In this document: positions 58,744 to 64,000 of the stretch, one piece after another
How positions within the stretch are numbered: the stretch's first letter is position 1
Layout: each line of letters begins with the position of its first letter
Assembly: GCA_001972305.1 (NCBI GenBank)
Contig: BDDD01000123.1
Span: 62,001 to 126,000 of the forward strand
Direction: 5' to 3'
From: Cephalotus follicularis
Lineage: Eukaryota > Streptophyta > Magnoliopsida > Oxalidales > Cephalotaceae
Length of the DNA: 64,000 bases
Notes under the pieces: generated by a model
What the model saw: the letters and a program-made list of their open reading frames with translations, nothing else
The model's database searches: none
Told to the model about the DNA's origin: nothing
Position numbers and translations under genes: made by a program

Positions 58744-59515
58744 GTCTTGCAGCTTTTCCTTTTTCTTGTAATTCTATTTTTGCTTGAAACAATTGTAATT
58801 TTCTTCTAAGTAATAAGAAATGGGATCTCTTGGATTCTGCCTTTACTTTATGCTCTCATTTTTGCACTGTATGCTTGAGTTATTTTCGAGCTTGTTATTT
58901 CCCTTAGGAAATTTCTAAGTACTAGAAACCAACTTAAGGTTCGTCCGAGCACTATAATTCCCCTTAGGAATTTCGACTTGGTCTAACTTATAGACTCTAA
59001 AATATGGCCTCACAATTTTCGGACCAAGTTACCTAAACTTCTTAGTCCCCGTGGGACACTTTGTATAAAAGTGTTTAGGCAACCATACTCAGTCTTTGCG
59101 AGTTCCTGTGGGTTTGCAGACTAAGTTTAAGGTCTGCTTGGACAAGTTCTTACGGGTTTGCCTAGCAGGATCTCTTCTAGTCCGTTATATTCTAGACTAG
59201 GTCATCTGAGTTTGCAGTCCATGTAAGGACACTTATTTAAAAGTGCTCAGTCCAACGAACTTGATCGTTGCCAGTTCTTATGGATTTGCCTTTCAAGACA
59301 CGATGTGGGTTTGGTCAGATAAATTCTTATAGAATTGCCGACCTATGCTTGCTCCCTTGGGAGTCTTAATGCTTCCTTAGAAGTCTTGGGCATGTGTATT
59401 TTTTGGTGCTCCTCGGGAGGAGTCTTTGTTGATAAATTCAAGCGCTGCTCCTCGGAAGGAGTCTTTATTGCTCATTGGAAAGAGTCTTTAGTGCTCCTCG
59501 GGAGGAGTCTTTAGT
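58744..59515 (-). other. 3' untranslated region of Tat element 2 with repeats
   Basis: No coding frame. Imperfect repeats of ccccttaggaatttc and agttcctgtgggtttgc types occur at 58890-59350, then GCTCCTCGGGAGGAGTCTTTA units at 59405-59515. Each of these last units contains a CTCC...GGAG palindrome. The array is split by solo LTR G and resumes at 62740. Confidence 0.75.
59405..59515. repeat. CTCCTCGGGAGGAGTCTTTA tandem repeats, left part
   Basis: Four imperfect units spaced 25-45 bases; two or more further units follow at 62745-62790. Tandem repeats in this position are usual for Tat-lineage elements. Confidence 0.85.
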
Positions 59516-62500
59516 TGTAACGCCTGGGTTTTTCACAAAATGTAATATTACAATTTTAATGTAATCTTATTATGGACTTAATGAGAATAGTGGAATTCCC
59601 GACTTTGATGATATTTTCCCCTTTATAATGTCGAATTTTGAAAGAGGAATGATAAGGAAATGTTCAAGGCATTTCGCATTGAAACTGCAATTATGTTGCC
59701 CAAAATGGTAAATAAAGCCTATTTTTAATGCGCGATAGCAAAGCTCAGTGTTCCCATTATTATTACAGTTATTTTCGTGGCGGCTGGATTAATTAATATC
59801 GCAATTCGCGAAAAAAGACGGGACCTGGACCTTAATATTTGTTGATAAATACCACAAAGAAAGGGGGGGAAACAATTTAATAAAAGAAAAAAAAGGACAC
59901 ACGGGCGCATAGCCCGCCCATGCAAAAGAAAGACAGAGTGAGAGAGAAGGCGAGAGAGCGGGAGAGAGTGCGGGAGAGAGAAGGAGAGAGGACGCCGGAG
60001 CCAGTCACCAGACTAGGAGACGACGGCGAGCAGCCCAGGACCTCACCCATCGGTAACCTCTTCCCCCTTCTTCTCTTCTCTTCTTTTTATTCTCTTCTTT
60101 ACTGTCACTGTGCGCCTCTGCCGTCCGTTTTCCAACGCCGTTAGCGTCATGGATGGCGTGGGTTTTAGTGTAGAAGGCCAGCTCTGGCCATTTTGACCAC
60201 TGGTGAGGCGTTTCTCGGCCGAAATCGGCCGGAATCAGTTGACTGAGTTGACTCAGTGAGTCGACTCACTGTCTCCTGTGACCGCGCGTTTGACGCCGAG
60301 TCTCGGCGAGTTTTGGGCATTGATGCGTAGGACTGGTGAATGTGTGGTGTTTTTGGGTGGCGATCAAACTTGTTGAAGTCCGACGAGTTGACTCAGTGAG
60401 TCGAAACTCGCTGTCGGCCGTGACGTGGCGTTCGGCGCCGATTCACGGAGAGTCTTGAGCAGTTTTGAGTAGACCGTTCAATGTGGAACCTGTTTATGGG
60501 TGTTGCACAGGCTGGGTGAGTTGGTCGGATTCTGGCCGGCGCTCCTGTAATGGCTGTGTTGGTTTCTGTGTGTTGAGTGTAATGAAATGTATTATATGTG
60601 CAGTGTGTGAGTGGCAATTGGATTTGGCAGTGAGGAATTGATCAATTGGCGAGAACCGGGTTCGGTTCAACGGTAATTGGAAATGTTCGGCAATTGAACA
60701 TGCCGCTCGACTGTACTGTTATTACTGCTTCAAAGGTAGGGGATTGTAGTAAAAATTATACATGCAGTTTTGATTTCAAGGATAATGTTTATTCATTGAT
60801 GTTTGCATGGATTTTGTGAACTGTTAAGAGCATGATTGGTGTCATGGTTCCTGTAATGTGTTGACCTACATGCATGTCATGTTATGGTATGATATTGGAT
60901 CGGATTGCATGCTTGACTTGTTTTGGTTTTCCTGTGGTATTGTGACATGTTGGAGAAGACGACCTGGTCTTCTTTAACCGTCGACACTTAAAGGATAAGC
61001 GTCGACGCTTTGACATGTTATACGAAAAATGTATACTAGTTTGACGATAAACGTCAACGCTTGAGGATAGCGTCGATGTCCTGTTCGAAATTGCATACTA
61101 GTTTCGTGGTAAATGTCGACGCTTAGAGATAGCGTCAACGCCCTGTTTTGAAATGCGTAAAGATGAACATTTGGACATTAACGCCTGAGGTCCTACCTCA
61201 AAGCGCCGACGCCAAGTGGTAAGCGCCGACACTCAAGGATCCTGACCTTGAAACGTTGACGCCAAAGATGATTGTTAACGCGAATGTTACTGGTTAAAGC
61301 GCTGACGCTTAAGATACTGGTTTGGATATTTTCATCTAAAATGACGTACGTTGATCCTAGAACGATTCTAGATGCATTTGAGCATATGTTTGCATTTCAT
61401 ATTGAACTGTTTATTGAACTGTGGATTGAAACGTGATTGATTTCTAAACGTGTTAATCGTTTTAGAAATACATGCATGATTTTGATTAAATCATTATTTG
61501 TACGAAAATGTATATTTTCAAATGACTGGGGAATGTATTTTCCAATGACTGTGAACTGTTCAAGGGATTTTCTATATAATGAAAATGTATTGATTCAAGT
61601 GTTTATAACTTTTAAACGACTTGAAAAAGGATTGTGATATATTTGACAAATATATTTGATCAAGTAATTATTTTATAAAATTGCTTGACTTGGACTGTGA
61701 TTGTTACGCTATTAGTGCGGTGACGGAGGTTGTCACTTACGCTAATGGCAGGTTATGCCCTAGGGGTCAGGAGATGGCTAGGGACACCACACCAGATGGT
61801 CTTCGTCCGCTATGTGTCAGTTGGCATCCACACTGTGAGCTATCCTTCGCCTATGTGCCGGTTAGACTCATTTGGTTGTTGAACTTTCCTCCGCTATGTG
61901 CCGGTTTATGTCAATTATTGATCGAGCTTTCCCCCGCGTATGGGCCGGTTAGTGTCGACGTGAGATAATGCTAACCTACGGGTGGTGGTTATCGAACACT
62001 GATTGAATTTATTGATCCTTAGTGACATGACTGATGGATTGTGTTGATGTAGCCACTTGGCATGGTTGCGTAACTATTGATCGAGATACATATACAAATA
62101 TGTATTGTATATATATTGTACTGCATCATTATTCATTCATTACATGATTTACATTATTGTTGATCCCGAAAGGTATATATACTTTCTCTACTTAGTCGAG
62201 TGAGGATAAAGGCTAACCCCCTACAATTTCAGATTGACGGGGGCAATCGGACAAGTGCTGCTGAAGTTGTGTTGGAAGCTTCTTTCCTGAAGGTTGTTTT
62301 AATTGTATTGTATTGTAATAATCATGCTCGTGTTTTAAGAGAATGATGAGATGTGCTTGTTAAGAATTATCAGTTGGATGATTGTATCAATTGGCTATTG
62401 AAATGATGGAATCTTATACTGGATTATTGTATAATGGTGTATGACATTACTAATTTGGGATAATGTATTTATCGTACTTGATGGATTTCCACACTGAATG

Positions 62501-62739
62501 AAATATTGTATCGACATGTTTTAATCATGCTCCGTTTTGAGGGCAATTAACAATGAAATGTCGTATTTTGGTAACACGTAGTATGGGATGCGTGTTATTT
62601 TGTTAATTTGGCTTATTATTTGAATGCTTCCGCAAGATATAATATGTTTGAAAGGTTTTTATTTTTCCGTAAAATTGCATAAGCCGGATATTATGTTGAT
62701 TGCTACCACTATTATTGTTGTTATGGGAGGGCTGTGACA
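59516..62739 (+). mobile_element. Solo gypsy LTR G (3224 bp)
   Basis: It starts tgtaacgcctgggtt, ends gggctgtgaca and is flanked by ttagt (59511-59515 and 62740-62744). It matches the left half of the LTR at 28852: a GAGAGAG leader (59935-59995), GTTGACTCAGTGAGTCGACTC palindromes near 60245 and 60385, and aaaggtaggggattg near 60733. CGTCGACGC-type motifs cluster at 60978-61310. Near the end it has tagtcgagtgaggataaag and gtagtatgggatgcgtg. Frames such as 61681-61968 cover internal repeats and are not genes. Confidence 0.9.
61790..61965 (+). repeat. Imperfect tandem repeats in LTR G (cctatgtgccggtta)
   Basis: Four units with CCGC(C/T)ATGTGCCGGTT cores, about 50-55 bases apart. Confidence 0.75.
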
Positions 62740-63107
62740 TTAGTGCTCATCGGAAGGAGTCTTTAGTGGTCCTCGGAAGGAGTCTTTATCAATTTAAAAC
62801 TTCGGTCTGTTCGAGACTTTGGAGTTTCATTTGTATACTTTCTTGAGAGCTTTGTGTCTTTGTAAGACTTGGGGAGCTTGGACCTTGTATCGAGGGCTGC
62901 TCCAATTACTCTCTTTGGAGTATGGTCGGGCAAGCTTGTATTTGAGCTTCTTAATTGAGGGAGTTGAGCGGCGGCTGCTCAGAGGTTTAAGATATGAACA
63001 TTGGGCCTCCGGTACCTTGCAAACTTGGAACTATGATTTTGTACACATTTTTTAATCAAAAATTGGACTTTATTAATTCTTTCAATGTATGTACAACTTA
63101 CAAAAAA
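62740..63107 (-). other. 3' untranslated region of Tat element 2, after pol
   Basis: It resumes the CTCC...GGAGTCTTTA repeats for two units, then non-coding DNA up to the integrase stop at 63108. No gene is seen. Confidence 0.7.
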
Positions 63108-64000
63108 TTACTGGTAGTATTTCCTCAAGTGCTCGGCATTCCAAGCTCTAGGAATTTCCCTGCCCCCCAGAGTTTCTAGTTTGAATGTTCCTGGGCACAG
63201 CACTCTCTTCACCTTGTATGGTCCTTCCCAGTTAGGGGCTAGCTTTCCTCTGGTACCGGTCGGATCTGCAATAGCTGAGTTGCGTAGAACTAGATCTCCT
63301 TCTCTTAGTGGTCGGGGGTTTACTCTTTTGTTATAATAGTGGCTCACCTTCTGTTGGTAGGTTGCTACTCTGATGGCTGCCTTATCTCTAAGCTCTTCCA
63401 CTAAGTCGAAGAGGTTCCTCAATCCCTCTTCATTATTTTCTTCACTGAAATGCACAACTCTTGGTGATTGGACACCAATATCCACCGGTGTCATGGCTTC
63501 TGCTCCAAAACAAAGGTTGTATGGGGACTCACAGCTGTGGTCCGAGGAGTGGTTCTATAAGCCCACAGTACACTTGGTAGCTCCTCTGTCCATCTTCCCT
63601 TGCTGTCCTCAAGGAGCTTCTTCAATCCCAAGATGATTTCTCTGTTGATCACCTCGGCTTGACCATGACTCTGGGGTAGGCTACCGAGGCCAGCCTATGC
63701 TCTATTCTCCATTCTTCACAAAAATCACGAAAAGCTTGGCAATCAAACTGCTTCCCATTATCTGAGACTATCACTCTCGGGACTCCAAATCTATAGATGA
63801 TTGATTTCTAAATGAAGCTCTTCGTGTTCTTCTTCGTGATTGTAGCCAGAAGCTCGGCTTCTACCCATTTGGTGAAGTAATCCACTGCAACAATCAAGTA
63901 CTTCCTCTGCCCCGTTACTACTGGAAGTGGTCCGACGAAGTCCATCCCCCATTGTGCAAAGGGCTAAGGGGCCGTGATAGATGTTAGAGCCTGTGAAGGT
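63108..64000 (-). pseudogene. Tat-like integrase, C-terminal part (runs off right edge)
   Basis: From the right edge the minus strand encodes the rve core: PFAQWGMDFVGPLP, VDYFTKWVEAELLA, FGVPRVIVSDNGKQFD, which supply the first two catalytic Asp. A stop lies before PFAQW and another after KSFI. Near 63672 a frameshift moves the reading; the new phase gives the [12 protein letters not shown] segment with the third acidic residue, and runs to MTPVDIGVQ (63494) and the end at 63108. That end has NPRPLREGDLVLRN and LAPNWEGPYKV, closing with IPRAWNAEHLRKYY, typical of Tat and Athila integrases. There is no chromodomain. The damage makes it inactive. Confidence 0.92.

Larger units (their letters stand above)
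55301..64000 (-). mobile_element. Tat-like gypsy element 2, 3' half (runs off right edge)
   Basis: In minus orientation the order is integrase (64000-63108), a long 3' untranslated region with tandem repeats and a plus-strand gene, and a 3' LTR ending at 55301. This order, including the opposite-strand gene between pol and LTR, is known from several Tat-lineage elements. A 3.2-kb solo LTR interrupts the untranslated region. The LTR is of the same family as that at 424-1325. Confidence 0.85.

Noticed and set aside
61681-61968. 95-codon Cys-containing frame
   Set aside because: It covers imperfect tandem repeats of LTR G, so the recurring peptide is a by-product.

Overview
The window looks like a stretch of plant nuclear heterochromatin, probably from a flowering plant with a large, repeat-rich genome. 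It is AT-rich. Almost every recognisable reading frame belongs to a plant transposable element: Ty1/copia, Ty3/gypsy (chromovirus-like and Tat-like), L1-type LINE, CACTA/EnSpm and Mutator-like (MULE). I found no convincing host gene, tRNA, rRNA or CRISPR array. All coding regions longer than about 100 residues carry stops, frameshifts or truncations, except one gag fragment that runs off the left edge. I cannot name the species.

Layout, left to right. 1-1325: start of a Tat-like gypsy element on the minus strand (gag, primer-binding site, 5' LTR). 1326-2927: 3' end of a copia element on the plus strand (RT fragment and a 1244-bp LTR). 3566-4612: LINE 3' end, minus strand. 4613-8014: 3' LTR and integrase-chromodomain end of a gypsy chromovirus, minus strand. 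8015-11234: right part of CACTA-2. 11235-12090 and 32681-35490: the two halves of copia A (minus), split by copia B. 12091-32675: copia B (plus), flanked by the 5-bp duplication gatga; it carries a solo LTR at 15359-16725 and a composite gypsy insertion at 23680-32213. 35576-48407: partial LTR J, split by a MULE (37744-48313), which is itself split by CACTA-1 (38120-43554). 48408-50733: copia gag-protease remnant, then a LINE remnant. 50739-55300: LTR-like DNA split by a 2.7-kb solo LTR (51679-54409). 55301-64000: 3' half of a second Tat-like element (minus), with a separate plus-strand gene (56337-58743) and a 3.2-kb solo LTR (59516-62739) in its 3' untranslated region.

Six insertions could be bounded by target-site duplications read directly from the sequence: gatga (copia B), tgtat, tcatt, taacc and ttagt (gypsy LTRs or insertions) and taa (CACTA-1). 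The MULE has a 9-bp duplication with one mismatch. These fix the order of nesting: copia A is older than copia B, which is older than its gypsy insertions; LTR J is older than the MULE, which is older than CACTA-1.

Three things merit attention. (1) The MULE carries, convergent to its transposase, a small gene for a GRF-type zinc finger with a C-terminal membrane segment. (2) Arrays of a CGTCGACG-like motif occur in LTRs of both copia and gypsy elements, and in several gypsy LTRs they follow a repeated AGGTAGGGGA sequence that looks like a splice donor. (3) The Tat-like element has an oppositely oriented, apparently intron-containing gene with its own TATA box.
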